Of a DNA stretch of 64,000 nt, positions 20,501-28,845 are shown in pieces. Positions within the stretch are counted from its first letter, which is position 1. Each line of letters begins with the position of its first letter. Source of the stretch: Candidatus Zixiibacteriota bacterium (lineage in GTDB: Bacteria; Zixibacteria; MSB-5A5; GN15; JAAZOE01); contig JAGLON010000012.1 of NCBI GenBank assembly GCA_023138975.1, forward strand, positions 1 through 64,000. Reading direction: 5' to 3'. Made by a program: the position numbers and the translations under genes. Below the pieces are notes generated by a model, which was given only the letters and a program-made list of their open reading frames with translations, did not search any database and had not been told where the DNA came from.

Positions 20501-22503
20501 TCTTCGCGATTAACGGCGACAATGGTACTCTCGAATTTGAATATCACTTTGAAGTTACAGGTGCCGTATTCGGTACCGGTCTTGCAATGGATGAAGATCA
20601 CATGGTCTTCACAAACCGTCAGGGTGACATTTATGTCATGACTGAAGGCGTTGTTGACCGTCCTCGTCTCCGTATTCTCACAACTTACGAATACGCTGAC
20701 GTACCGTTCTTGTCACCTAATGGCTATATTGTTACTTTTGATGACGTATTCATGAACAATGGCTGCGCCAATCTTACCGGTAACCTTACAGCCGATGAAG
20801 CCGCCCCGGCGGCGTTTGTCACAACTGTCGATCCCGACCGTATTACACGGATGATGGACATTGCTGACAATATGGTTGACTATAGCTATGCAGAGTTTGT
20901 TGCTTCAATGTCCAAAAAGGATGTTGCTACTCCGAGTATGAGTCGCGAACTTATTTCCGACTTCAATTACTCGCCGTATTCCAAGGACAACTATAGTAAT
21001 AATGCTGCTTATGCCTTGCCAGCCTGGTTGAACAATATTACGGTTGCGACCGCTGCGTTCGATCTGGCTCCTGGCGCTGCCCACTCAATCAGCTACGACG
21101 TTAATGGTCCGCTGGTTACTCGTGGTGAGCATCCTTGCTTTGTCACCATTAATCTTACCAACGAACAGTATTATTTGAACAACACCTCCCTGAACCCGAC
21201 TGTAGAGCTGGGTATCGTCGGTGGTTGTACTGCTTCAACTGATACTCTTTATTGGGGTACTACAGCACAGAACTACTCTGTGGTATATAACACCGGTCAA
21301 ATCGCCGGTGATGCTCGCGTAGACGGATTCATGATTTCGATCGACGGTGAAGAAGATTACTTCTGTTACTTCGCCGGTTATCTGTATTTCGCTCAGAGTG
21401 ATCACAAAGTAGCCTGGTCTGGCTTTACCGATAACAATACCTGGGAAACTCTGCTTGCCGATCCGAACTGTGCCGGCCAGTGTGAGACTTACTTCCAGCG
21501 TGGTATCGTTCTGGGTCAGTACACCACAGATGGCACGAATTACACTGACATCTTTGGTGATGCCGGTACCTATACTTTTGTCGATTCTTGCATCAACTAT
21601 GACTGTTTATCCACTGGCTGGAACTGGTCAAACCTTGATTGCCCGTTCGACAATTCGTATACGATGGGTATCAGTGTTAAATGTACTGAGTACGGCGCGT
21701 TTGACGTTCCGGAACTCAACAACTTCAAGATCTGTAAACTTGAGATAACGAACCGTAATCCGGTCGCTATCACAGAACCTATCTACTATTCAATGTGGGT
21801 AGATCATGATCTTGGTGTCAGTTATGATGATGGTTATGACTGGGGTCAATTCTACTTCCTCGAAGACTACGATGTAGCCTGGGGTGGTGCTTGCGGCGGC
21901 GGTTTTGAAACTGCCACCAACGTTTGGGGTGCTGGTACAATCGGTCACGACATGCGCGGTGTTCGCACCCTGCGTGCTGACATGTCCGACGGCGATCTCA
22001 AACATGACTCAGTCTACTACTGGATGGCCAATGAACTGGGTTCCACTTATCAACCTGATCTCGGTCCGGCTTGTTTCGATCCGGCGAGTAACAGTGCGGT
22101 AGGTGACCGTCAGGCTCTCTATTCATTCTCCGGCTTCACTTTTGATGCCGATGAAACAATCACTACCGGTTACTATATCTTTGGATATAGCGCGGTTGCT
22201 GGCGGTCTCGATACTCATGATTCCGCAGCTGTCGCTCAAACCGCAATGAATGCTCAGCAGTTTGCCGGCTTCGGCCGTGGCGATATGAACGCTGATGGCG
22301 TTGTCAACCTGGCTGACGTTGTGTATCTGCACAACTATGTCGGTGGCACCGCTCTTGGTCCGAAATTCATGCACCTTGCCGACGTTGATGCGTCTGGTGC
22401 CGTGGATCTTGGCGACGTTCTGTATCTTGCCAACTTCTGCTTCTGCAGCGGCGCGGCTCCGGTAGGTGAATGGGTACTTCCTGACATCTGCCCGGCTCCA
22501 TAA
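17521..22503 (+). CDS. Large secreted multidomain protein with PQQ-like propeller and dockerin repeats
   Basis: The 1660-residue product begins with a signal peptide (residues 1-25, ending VLSDD). Three related domains of about 170 residues follow (starting near 76, 254 and 426), each with a Cys, an aromatic core such as AAYFWNQPDSYG or ALFWRLPDRYG, and a closing VDVNFVI-like strand. Residues about 610-1040 look like a PQQ/pyrrolo-quinoline-type beta-propeller, with repeats such as GKVYFGGGNARSF and YAIDGATGATIWQL. An unassigned beta-rich region runs to about 1585. The C-terminus carries two dockerin-like calcium loops (GDMNADGVVNLADVV and DVDASGAVDLGDVL). AAGGAGG precedes ATG 17521. Its substrate is unknown; a role as cell-surface or secreted adhesin/scaffold is inferred. 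Confidence 0.85.
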   Translation: MSKKLLIAVLTLGLLFCLSGTVLSDDGGIKAPAERIMTINPDAARFNDLTEVQRPADAFEKPIGAPIALPSPVTLYPPPYFCEFLEYQGPAAYVWMFPNVNGPYNIHPVAMRMTPAEGYDCELANVWFLAYPGATIGVPDVDVTIWSDDGTGWPNANLGTVTWSFPGDTLPTDMGWVSIDVSSLGLSFHDGAEFHIGITTNQASATAGDTLAMLSDDGTYGQGRAHIGFNDAGDNSLGWGSYTGDYNFIVAAEVCCTEIPFSECYTNNYSVGAAYFWNQPDSYGDDYFNMRMSVSGPETISAVGVATYAPSVVGTADLDVFIWGSDAGFPDLSDVWYQTTIAFGDMVYFPDYNHVDVYAENLIPRSDFHIGWSTNEVSDPTGVHGGMSDDGSEGTMRSSELLSSSSWATMLGDWGVDVNFLIYADMCPDKFSFCKTEADYCGVALFWRLPDRYGAVGNYQMVSPTGLGCRLEKIRIALYDNGEPSIYTENAEVQVWDNSGTDGLPGNLLYSLTILPADYVLFPGMLEVDVATEGIRFDSDVWIGIESLTSDTLLGIRTLSDHYSDGCGARRSAERLGDASFIYFVDDWGVDVNFVIEADVCCELPPEDPCINPTGWPIAAHDYRRTNRSKYSDGDAKCKQDMLWMHNDPDGFGFNRPVIADGKVIAAYGSKLQAFDINSGVLAWTISGLPTINAGFRNSVAVDDGKVYFGGGNARSFNCADVTTGALIWSRNIVSADAFVGNTSYAIPVIMDGAVYFTTEIASPASAELVALDAATGANLAGWATNPVMLDGGAGQTLAADPVISVLYVATDGNGNTSGYGSIYAIDGATGATIWQLTDTELSPYAYPVDEIGETATSEVTEDFAGPIAVDLDGDLYIQSAFDPNTEINGPPDGVHYRIDNAGNVVWGVRGGSNFFSGAVLDVNMVYFVGVSNWLNTDEPLVAHDKISGSVVWTAADQELLPLEWSESLIEGILECTLIEDDIMYQGSSNEPIFFAINGDNGTLEFEYHFEVTGAVFGTGLAMDEDHMVFTNRQGDIYVMTEGVVDRPRLRILTTYEYADVPFLSPNGYIVTFDDVFMNNGCANLTGNLTADEAAPAAFVTTVDPDRITRMMDIADNMVDYSYAEFVASMSKKDVATPSMSRELISDFNYSPYSKDNYSNNAAYALPAWLNNITVATAAFDLAPGAAHSISYDVNGPLVTRGEHPCFVTINLTNEQYYLNNTSLNPTVELGIVGGCTASTDTLYWGTTAQNYSVVYNTGQIAGDARVDGFMISIDGEEDYFCYFAGYLYFAQSDHKVAWSGFTDNNTWETLLADPNCAGQCETYFQRGIVLGQYTTDGTNYTDIFGDAGTYTFVDSCINYDCLSTGWNWSNLDCPFDNSYTMGISVKCTEYGAFDVPELNNFKICKLEITNRNPVAITEPIYYSMWVDHDLGVSYDDGYDWGQFYFLEDYDVAWGGACGGGFETATNVWGAGTIGHDMRGVRTLRADMSDGDLKHDSVYYWMANELGSTYQPDLGPACFDPASNSAVGDRQALYSFSGFTFDADETITTGYYIFGYSAVAGGLDTHDSAAVAQTAMNAQQFAGFGRGDMNADGVVNLADVVYLHNYVGGTALGPKFMHLADVDASGAVDLGDVLYLANFCFCSGAAPVGEWVLPDICPAP

Positions 22504-22524
22504 CCATTTGGTTATAGAACCTTT

Positions 22525-22559
22525 AAGGAGCGAGGTCTTTTGACCTTGCTCCTTTTTTT
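22525..22559 (+). terminator. Intrinsic terminator
   Basis: AAGGAGCGAGGTC and GACCTTGCTCCTT form a 13-base stem (one G-U pair) with a TTTT loop, followed by a T-run to 22559. It ends the 17521-22503 transcript. Confidence 0.9.
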
Positions 22560-22608
22560 ATGCCTGTTTTCTGAATTATATCATATCTTTAGCGTACAAT
22601 AGAGTAGG

Positions 22609-23709
22609 ATGGACACCAAAGCCGATAAAGCAAATATGGACGACGCCCAGGACTTAGATATTTTCGCGACTGCCGCGTATCAAATTATTCATAAATATTT
22701 TGATATTACTTTGTATAGACCAAGCAACGACCAAGTAATTTTCTATGCCCACCCCCGCCTTCGAAAACCAGGTTGGAAATGGAAACTAAAAAAGCGGCTC
22801 AAGGTCATTAATGCCCGTGTTATCATCAGGCGTGAAAAGGAATCATATAAACTCACCGTTTCCAGAACGCACCAAAAAATAAGCCGTCCACCGCTATTGA
22901 ATCTATTGCTCTTTGCCCTGACTTTTCTCAGTGTTCTCATAACCTCATCATATCTTCAGCATGGTGACCAAATCACCGAAGATCCTGCGCTGATTTGGTC
23001 CGGACTACCGTTCACTGTCACGCTCTTGGTAATCCTATTAGTTCATGAAATGGGTCATTTCTGGGCCGGATATAAACGCGGCGTTGTTATGAGTTATCCG
23101 TTTTTTATACCGGCTCCTACTTTTTTAGGCACTTTCGGGGCCATCATCAAAAGCCGAACCCCAATTAAGGATAAGAATGACCTGATTTTAATCGGCGCGG
23201 CCGGTCCCTTGGCTGGAGCCATTCCGGCTATTATTGCTATGGCTTTGGGGTATGCGCTATCAGCAATAATTGAATTACCTGCCGCAGGTATGATGACTTT
23301 TGGAGACTCTCTATTGACCTCGGCCATAAGGTTTATAGTAATAGGTTCTCTGGCAGAGCCGGAGATCGTCCTACTGTCCCAAATCGCGCAGGCAGGAAAG
23401 GTCGGTTTGCTGATTACCATGATAAACCTATTGCCTCTCGGACAACTTGATGGGGGTCATATTCTCTATGGGTTATTAGGAAAGAAACAACACTGGATAG
23501 CAATCCTGTTTCTAATCTGTCTGGCCGGATTCGGGTTTATCTGGAAAGGCTGGTGGTTGTGGCTGGTACTGGCAATAATAATGAAACCGTTTCACCCGCC
23601 GGTTATCAATGACGACGCGCCGCCGGATAAGAGGCATAAAATAATAGGCTGGATTGCGGTGTTATTGTTTCTTCTGACGTTTGTACCGGCGCCGATTTCA
23701 GTAAACTAA
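22609..23709 (+). CDS. Site-2-protease-type membrane metallopeptidase (M50)
   Basis: After about 100 cytoplasmic residues the 366-residue protein becomes strongly hydrophobic with six or more membrane segments. The zinc-binding HEMGH lies in LLVHEMGHFWAG near residues 145-156, and the second metal motif LGQLDGGHILYG is near residue 280; both are diagnostic of intramembrane M50 peptidases. No PDZ domain is visible, so it resembles the short EGY1/plant-like and archaeal S2P forms more than RseP. Such enzymes cut membrane-bound anti-sigma or other regulators, but no anti-sigma gene is adjacent. Its last bases overlap the convergent HD-GYP gene by four. Confidence 0.88.
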   Translation: MDTKADKANMDDAQDLDIFATAAYQIIHKYFDITLYRPSNDQVIFYAHPRLRKPGWKWKLKKRLKVINARVIIRREKESYKLTVSRTHQKISRPPLLNLLLFALTFLSVLITSSYLQHGDQITEDPALIWSGLPFTVTLLVILLVHEMGHFWAGYKRGVVMSYPFFIPAPTFLGTFGAIIKSRTPIKDKNDLILIGAAGPLAGAIPAIIAMALGYALSAIIELPAAGMMTFGDSLLTSAIRFIVIGSLAEPEIVLLSQIAQAGKVGLLITMINLLPLGQLDGGHILYGLLGKKQHWIAILFLICLAGFGFIWKGWWLWLVLAIIMKPFHPPVINDDAPPDKRHKIIGWIAVLLFLLTFVPAPISVN

Positions 23710-25205
23710 GCGGTTTCTAATACTTCCTGTTCATTATCCGAATAAATATTCAATTGTCCTATCAACCCTTCTTCCCACGCATTGATAAGAACTTCAGCAA
23801 TAACCGGGTCGAATTGCTTACCCTTGAATTTTTTTAATTCCTCGATAGCCTTGGCCGGGCTGGCTCCCTTTCGGTATGGTCGACGGGAAACGATGGCGTC
23901 ATAGGTGTCGGCCACAGCCAGAAGTCTTCCTTCAATCGGAATATCGTCACCGGCCAGTCCATGCGGGTAACCGCTTCCGTCATATTGCTCATGATGATAG
24001 AGGATGTACGGTACAGCCGCCTGCAAGTAATCGATACCTTCAACAATTCGTGCTCCAAGAAGCGGGTGCACCCGCATAATGTCCTGCTCTTCCCGGGTCA
24101 GCTTTCCCGGCTTATTCAAAATCGCGTCCGGTACTCCAATTTTTCCGATATCATGCAGAGTACAGCCCATTTTCAACTCAGCCCTTTTTTCTTCCGGCCA
24201 GTTCAGGCGTGATGCAATCAAATCGGCCAGAACCGTAACCCGGTCAGTATGTCCACGAGTATATTGGTCACGAGCTTCAATTGAGTTGGCCAGCGCCTTA
24301 ATTGCTTTATGGTACGATGACTGCAAGTGCTCATATAATCTGTTGTTGGCAATAGCAGAGGCAATTTTTGATGCAATAATCGATAAAAGATTTATTTGGC
24401 CCGGTCTGAGCGGCGAAAAACGATTATCCTGTATGAGATTTAGTAAGCCAATGACCTCACCTCGGGAGACTAACGGGTAAGCCGCGAGTGAACGGATAAG
24501 TCTCTGGTTTTTATCGTCTTTTATCTCTTTGCTGGTGCACTGACTTTCAGAGCTCAGTAAGGCATTGTGGCACAGGTCATTTGTACCTTTAAGAAAATCG
24601 TTCGCTTCACTGTCTCCCGGTTCTCCTTTAGTCAAATACGGTATCGGGAAACTATCCTTTTTATCCCGGATCAAGACGGATACCGCTCCGTCACCTATAA
24701 CTGACTTGGCAGTATCTACCGCAAGATGCAGAATACTATCCAGGCTGGTGGAACCGTCAATTGCTTCGGCTAATTCATAAAGAGCAACCTGTTCTTTTAA
24801 GTGAGCATTCTCTCGAGCCAGTTCCTGATGCTTGAGGCCCCGTTGTACTGCGTTTTTAAGTGTTTCAAGCTTGAACGGTTTGACTAAATAATCATAGGCG
24901 CCTTTACGCAGAACCGAAATAGCATTATTAACGGTCGGATGAGCCGTCATTAAAATAACAATACAATCTGGATGAAAACTGAATGCATGTTCGAGAATAT
25001 CAACCCCGGAATATTTACCCATGACTAAATCAGTCAGGACCAAATCAACACGGTTTTTTTCCAGATAAGCAAGAGCCTTTTTCGGATTGGAAAAGGACTC
25101 AATCTGATATTCGTCGGTGGCTGAGAGCGCTTCTGTAACAATACTACAGATATACGTTTCATCATCGACTACTACTATATTATATTTATTTTCAATTCCC
25201 GCCAT
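23706..25205 (-). CDS. Response regulator with REC, GAF and HD-GYP domains
   Basis: The 499-residue protein has a receiver domain (residues about 8-125; acidic pair VVVDDE, phosphoacceptor D59 in LVLTDLVMG, K109 in YLVKPF), then a GAF-type domain (about 145-295), then an HD-GYP phosphodiesterase domain (about 310-480). The active-site motifs are CTLHDIGKIG and HHEQYDGSGYP. HD-GYP enzymes hydrolyse cyclic di-GMP. The receiver most resembles NtrC-type. No sensor kinase is next to it. The frame starts at the ATG at 25205. Confidence 0.93.
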   Translation of the reverse strand: MAGIENKYNIVVVDDETYICSIVTEALSATDEYQIESFSNPKKALAYLEKNRVDLVLTDLVMGKYSGVDILEHAFSFHPDCIVILMTAHPTVNNAISVLRKGAYDYLVKPFKLETLKNAVQRGLKHQELARENAHLKEQVALYELAEAIDGSTSLDSILHLAVDTAKSVIGDGAVSVLIRDKKDSFPIPYLTKGEPGDSEANDFLKGTNDLCHNALLSSESQCTSKEIKDDKNQRLIRSLAAYPLVSRGEVIGLLNLIQDNRFSPLRPGQINLLSIIASKIASAIANNRLYEHLQSSYHKAIKALANSIEARDQYTRGHTDRVTVLADLIASRLNWPEEKRAELKMGCTLHDIGKIGVPDAILNKPGKLTREEQDIMRVHPLLGARIVEGIDYLQAAVPYILYHHEQYDGSGYPHGLAGDDIPIEGRLLAVADTYDAIVSRRPYRKGASPAKAIEELKKFKGKQFDPVIAEVLINAWEEGLIGQLNIYSDNEQEVLETA

Positions 25206-25300
25206 AAATCTCTTCTACCTTTTGTAGACATCGGATAATTTATTTATTAGTTAAGGCGGGTATTGATAATTGATTAAAATCCTTACAGATTTAGCCCTAT

Positions 25301-26167
25301 TTAGTTTTTTCGAAGGACATCAGCGGCCTTATAAGACGAACGCACCAACGGTCCGGCGACAACAGTTTTTATTCCGAGTGCCCTGGCTTCATCGCCAATC
25401 CGGTCAAATTCTTCGGGAGAATAATACTTTATAACCGGATGGTGTTGTTTGGATGGAGCCAAATACTGACCGATTGTCAATACTTCCACGCCAATTTGGG
25501 CTATATCTTCAAATAGAGAATGGAGTTCCTCCTCCGTTTCTCCCAACCCGAGCATAATACCTGATTTGGTCATTATATTTGGATAGTTTTCTCTCGCGAA
25601 GGAGAGGACATCCAGAGAACGCTGATATTTGGCTGCGGATCGAACTGTGGAGTATAAACGGGGAACGGTTTCAACATTATGATTAAAGACCGTCGGCTCG
25701 GCCTGAAGTACTGTCTCAAGTAAATTTTGACGGCCATGAAAATCAGGCACTAAAACTTCCACCGTAGCTGTAGGCAGAAGTTCCTTGATAGCCTTGATTG
25801 TTTGGGCAAAATGTTCAGCGCCTTCATCGGGCAAATCATCCCGGCAAACCGAAGTAACCACAACATGATCAAGACCGAGATGGGCCGATAATTCTGCGAT
25901 TTTCTGTGGTTCGTCAATATCCAAGGGAGCCGGACGGCCGGTGTCTATATCACAGAACTTACAGTTCCGGGTGCATTTGGAGCCCATAAGTAAAAAAGTA
26001 GCGGTTCCGGAATTGAAACACTCACCCCGATTCGGGCAATTGGCCTCTTCACAAACAGTACGAAGAGCAAGGCCTCGGAGCTTTTTATGTAAATCATTAT
26101 AGCGTTCACCGGTAAATGGTCTAACTTTCAGCCAAGCTGGTTTTCTTTCGGGTTGTTGATTTATCAT
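25301..26167 (-). CDS. lipA: Lipoyl synthase
   Basis: LipA is a radical-SAM enzyme that inserts two sulfurs into octanoyl groups on lipoyl-dependent proteins. Both iron-sulfur sites are visible: the auxiliary cluster motif CEEANCPNRGEC and the radical-SAM motif CTRNCKFC. Later GLGETEEE and LTIGQYLAPS are family signatures. The longest frame starts at 26200, but ATG 26167 follows GAAGG at ten bases and gives the usual N-terminus MINQQPERKP. The gene is alone on its strand with no lipB or dehydrogenase neighbour. Confidence 0.96.
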   Translation of the reverse strand: MINQQPERKPAWLKVRPFTGERYNDLHKKLRGLALRTVCEEANCPNRGECFNSGTATFLLMGSKCTRNCKFCDIDTGRPAPLDIDEPQKIAELSAHLGLDHVVVTSVCRDDLPDEGAEHFAQTIKAIKELLPTATVEVLVPDFHGRQNLLETVLQAEPTVFNHNVETVPRLYSTVRSAAKYQRSLDVLSFARENYPNIMTKSGIMLGLGETEEELHSLFEDIAQIGVEVLTIGQYLAPSKQHHPVIKYYSPEEFDRIGDEARALGIKTVVAGPLVRSSYKAADVLRKN

Positions 26168-26245
26168 TACAAAAATACCTTCAAAAAAAAGTTCAAACAA
26201 TATACGTATAATTCCAGCGGTTCATATCAAAATCTATCATTAAGA

Positions 26246-26273
26246 ATTACAATTTTCTTTCGATACCTATAAT
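26246..26273 (+). promoter_or_regulatory. Promoter candidate for the 26307 gene
   Basis: A perfect TATAAT at 26268-26273 lies 16 bases after ATTACA (26246-26251). The start codon of the secreted protein follows 34 bases later. Confidence 0.4.
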
Positions 26274-26306
26274 AACGGCAATCTATTGGCTAACAAGGAG
26301 TATTCC

Positions 26307-28472
26307 ATGATTTTCAGATCCCGGCTATTATATGTATTTTTAGCTTTATTACTTTTGACCGGGGTAAGCATGGCCGACAAGAATACCTCATCGTCCAATC
26401 GTCTCAATAACAATACGACAGTAAATATTTACGCGAAAAACATGCCTGTCCAGTTTGGGACCGCCGATACCTGTATTGTCTATGAAGGTGGAAATCCTTA
26501 CTATATGATTTATCCTTGGGTACAAGGTGATGAGCTGTTTAAAGCTTATCAAAACCCGGCTGCAACCTGTGACAATCCTTATCCATTTACAATTGACCGC
26601 GTTCATGTAGTTTTCTATCTGACTCAGGCAGCCTCCTTTGTTTTATCAGCCGATATTGAACTGCTTGACCTCTCAGATCCAGCCTGTCCCAAACCGGGTA
26701 CCATGATTGCCCTTACTGAGGCCTATGAGTATCAGGTAACCGAAGCCAATTTGTATTCTATTACTGTTCCGCTGGATTCTCCCGTCGTTGTGGACGGCCC
26801 GTATTTTGTTGGACTTTATGTTGCGGAAAACGGCAACCCAACTTCAATCGCCGTTGTAACTGACAGTGTTGCCGTTGGTTGTGTTTCCTATAACGATTGG
26901 GGTTACGGTTACGTTGACCTTGATACCGTTTATACTGATCCAGATGGAACAGGCCTAATCAAGACCTTCCCCGGAAGATTAGTATTATATTCAAGCGGTA
27001 CGGTTGGCGGATCCGGAGCCACCGAACCGGAACCGGCGGCCGAGTTTATCTATCCTGCTGCAAATCAGTTTATTGGAGAATCAGTCGACCTGTGGGTTAA
27101 TGACGCAGCTGGCTCGGCGATTATAGAACAGGCTGATTTCTATTATAATAACACTGGCAGTTGGAATTTTATCGGTAATGATACCTCTGATGATCCTCCC
27201 TTAAGAAACGGCTCGACAGGGTCAGGCAGCGGAAATGGCTTATCTTATCGTTGGTTTACATCCGGTTTGGCTGAGGGGAGTTATCAGCTCCGGTCAATTA
27301 TTACCGACACACTGGGCCGCACTGATACAGCCGAGATCTCAGTTTCGGTTGATCCAACACCTCATTTTCCTGAATTTGCCGTACCGCGCCTTGGACTTGA
27401 TATTTGCGATGGTATTCAAGCCAGCATTGATATATCAGATGAAAATATCAGCTATATGACTTTTGAAACAAAAAGCATCAACACGGTTGAAACCATTACT
27501 ATCCCAATAATAAATCAAACTCTGGGTGGTGACACCAACGGAAATCCCATTGACGGCAATCCTTCGTTGTCAGGAGAGTATGGACCTTTCTGTTCCGGGC
27601 CTGCCTCTGCGGCCATGGCCATTAAATACTGGTCGCAAAACGGCCATGCAACAATTATTCAGGAAGGTGTCGCATCGCTAACCGATGCTCAATTAATTGA
27701 CCGCTTCTTCGACGGTATGAAAATCAGTGAATATCTTGGTGCCTATGATGAAGAATTCATAACCGGATTGCGTCAGTATATTCTGTCACATGGCGGTGGG
27801 TTTAATGTCTCCGCAAAACGGGATCCCGTAATAGATGATTTATATAATTTACCATTTAATTCCGAAGAGGTCATCATGGCGGGACTATCCGGTGATCCCG
27901 GCCGCTGGATGGTTTTGGCAGGAGTAAACGGTCTTCATCCGGCTGATAGTCAGCATGTCTTTAAGTTTGCCGACCCGGCTACCGGAACCACCGCCGACTA
28001 TGCGGTTAAAACTGAATTCGGAAAGCTCTGGGTTGAGTATTTCTCGCAGTGGTATGAGATTGATATAATAGCTGGGCTGATTCCGTCCGGACATACTGTT
28101 GCCCGCACCAGCATCGGGTTTGACGGCAACGGCACCGATGGCTGGGGGCTGTTCTGGAATAGCTCGTCTCTTCCTGACAATCAGCATCATTTCCTGCATG
28201 TCACTGCTTTTGACGGCGATAGTCATTCCGGTTCTGCTTCGGTATTAGTAAAAACCGAATGCAGTACTAATATACTGCCGGGTGATGTCAATAATGATGG
28301 TTCGGTCAATCCCGGCGATTTAATTTATCTGATGAATTATCTGTTTTTAAATGATTTACCACCTCCGGCCGGTTTTGCTTCAGCCAATGTAAATGGTGAT
28401 AATTTGATAGATCTGGCCGATGTCATGTATCTTTACCGATACCTCTTTTTAGGCGGACAAGCACCAATATAA
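26307..28472 (+). CDS. Secreted protein with C39-like peptidase fold and dockerin repeats
   Basis: The start at ATG 26307 follows AAGGAG and gives a proper signal peptide ending near TGVSMADKN; an in-frame upstream start at 26286 would spoil it. The first 250 residues are a beta-rich region; an Ig-like segment follows. Residues about 425-590 resemble the papain-like C39 fold: FCSGPASAAMAIKYW would be the cysteine block and GRWMVLAGVNG the histidine block. The Cys is displaced by one residue and Arg stands where His is expected, so activity is doubtful. The C-terminus has two dockerin-like loops (GDVNNDGSVNPGDLI and NVNGDNLIDLADVM). The function is unknown; a surface role is inferred. Confidence 0.8.
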   Translation: MIFRSRLLYVFLALLLLTGVSMADKNTSSSNRLNNNTTVNIYAKNMPVQFGTADTCIVYEGGNPYYMIYPWVQGDELFKAYQNPAATCDNPYPFTIDRVHVVFYLTQAASFVLSADIELLDLSDPACPKPGTMIALTEAYEYQVTEANLYSITVPLDSPVVVDGPYFVGLYVAENGNPTSIAVVTDSVAVGCVSYNDWGYGYVDLDTVYTDPDGTGLIKTFPGRLVLYSSGTVGGSGATEPEPAAEFIYPAANQFIGESVDLWVNDAAGSAIIEQADFYYNNTGSWNFIGNDTSDDPPLRNGSTGSGSGNGLSYRWFTSGLAEGSYQLRSIITDTLGRTDTAEISVSVDPTPHFPEFAVPRLGLDICDGIQASIDISDENISYMTFETKSINTVETITIPIINQTLGGDTNGNPIDGNPSLSGEYGPFCSGPASAAMAIKYWSQNGHATIIQEGVASLTDAQLIDRFFDGMKISEYLGAYDEEFITGLRQYILSHGGGFNVSAKRDPVIDDLYNLPFNSEEVIMAGLSGDPGRWMVLAGVNGLHPADSQHVFKFADPATGTTADYAVKTEFGKLWVEYFSQWYEIDIIAGLIPSGHTVARTSIGFDGNGTDGWGLFWNSSSLPDNQHHFLHVTAFDGDSHSGSASVLVKTECSTNILPGDVNNDGSVNPGDLIYLMNYLFLNDLPPPAGFASANVNGDNLIDLADVMYLYRYLFLGGQAPI

Positions 28473-28478
28473 AATTTA

Positions 28479-28504
28479 AGCCCCGGTAATCCGGGGCTTT
28501 TTTT
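28479..28504 (+). terminator. Intrinsic terminator
   Basis: AAGCCCCGG (28479-28487) and CCGGGGCTT (28491-28499) form a nine-base stem with a three-base loop, then a T-run. It touches the stop codon of the convergent holin-like gene. Confidence 0.9.
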
Positions 28505-28826
28505 ATCCATCTTTTCTTGAGACAGAAGCCTTGATAGCACGATCAGCGATATCGCGCTCAATACCGCAGATCTCGATTATTTTATCCACGGCTCGATCCA
28601 ATTCCTGAAGCCATTTTCGGCCGGGATACTTTAATTTCAGATCGTCGGTTAACTCGTCCGCAATCGCCGCTATCCATCGGGCATATCTCCGTTTTCTTTC
28701 AACCCGTAATAACGGTACTAAATATTTCTTCGCGAAGAATGAAACGGCAACGCCGACAAAAGCCCAGACTCCTCCGGCTAACGACACAATATTATCGCCC
28801 AAAAATCCAACTATCGAAGATAACAT
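28503..28826 (-). CDS. Small membrane protein, holin-like
   Basis: The 107-residue protein has one or two N-terminal hydrophobic segments (residues about 5-40) followed by a charged helical tail (VERKRRYARW onwards). This plan resembles the LL-H/phi-type holins of phages, and the gene closes a phage-derived cluster. AAAGGA precedes the ATG at 28826. No endolysin gene is adjacent, so lysis function is uncertain. It could instead be a membrane anchor of a domesticated system. I do not recognise a specific family with confidence. Confidence 0.5.
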   Translation of the reverse strand: MLSSIVGFLGDNIVSLAGGVWAFVGVAVSFFAKKYLVPLLRVERKRRYARWIAAIADELTDDLKLKYPGRKWLQELDRAVDKIIEICGIERDIADRAIKASVSRKDG

Positions 28827-28845
28827 ACTTTATCCTTTCTCTCTT

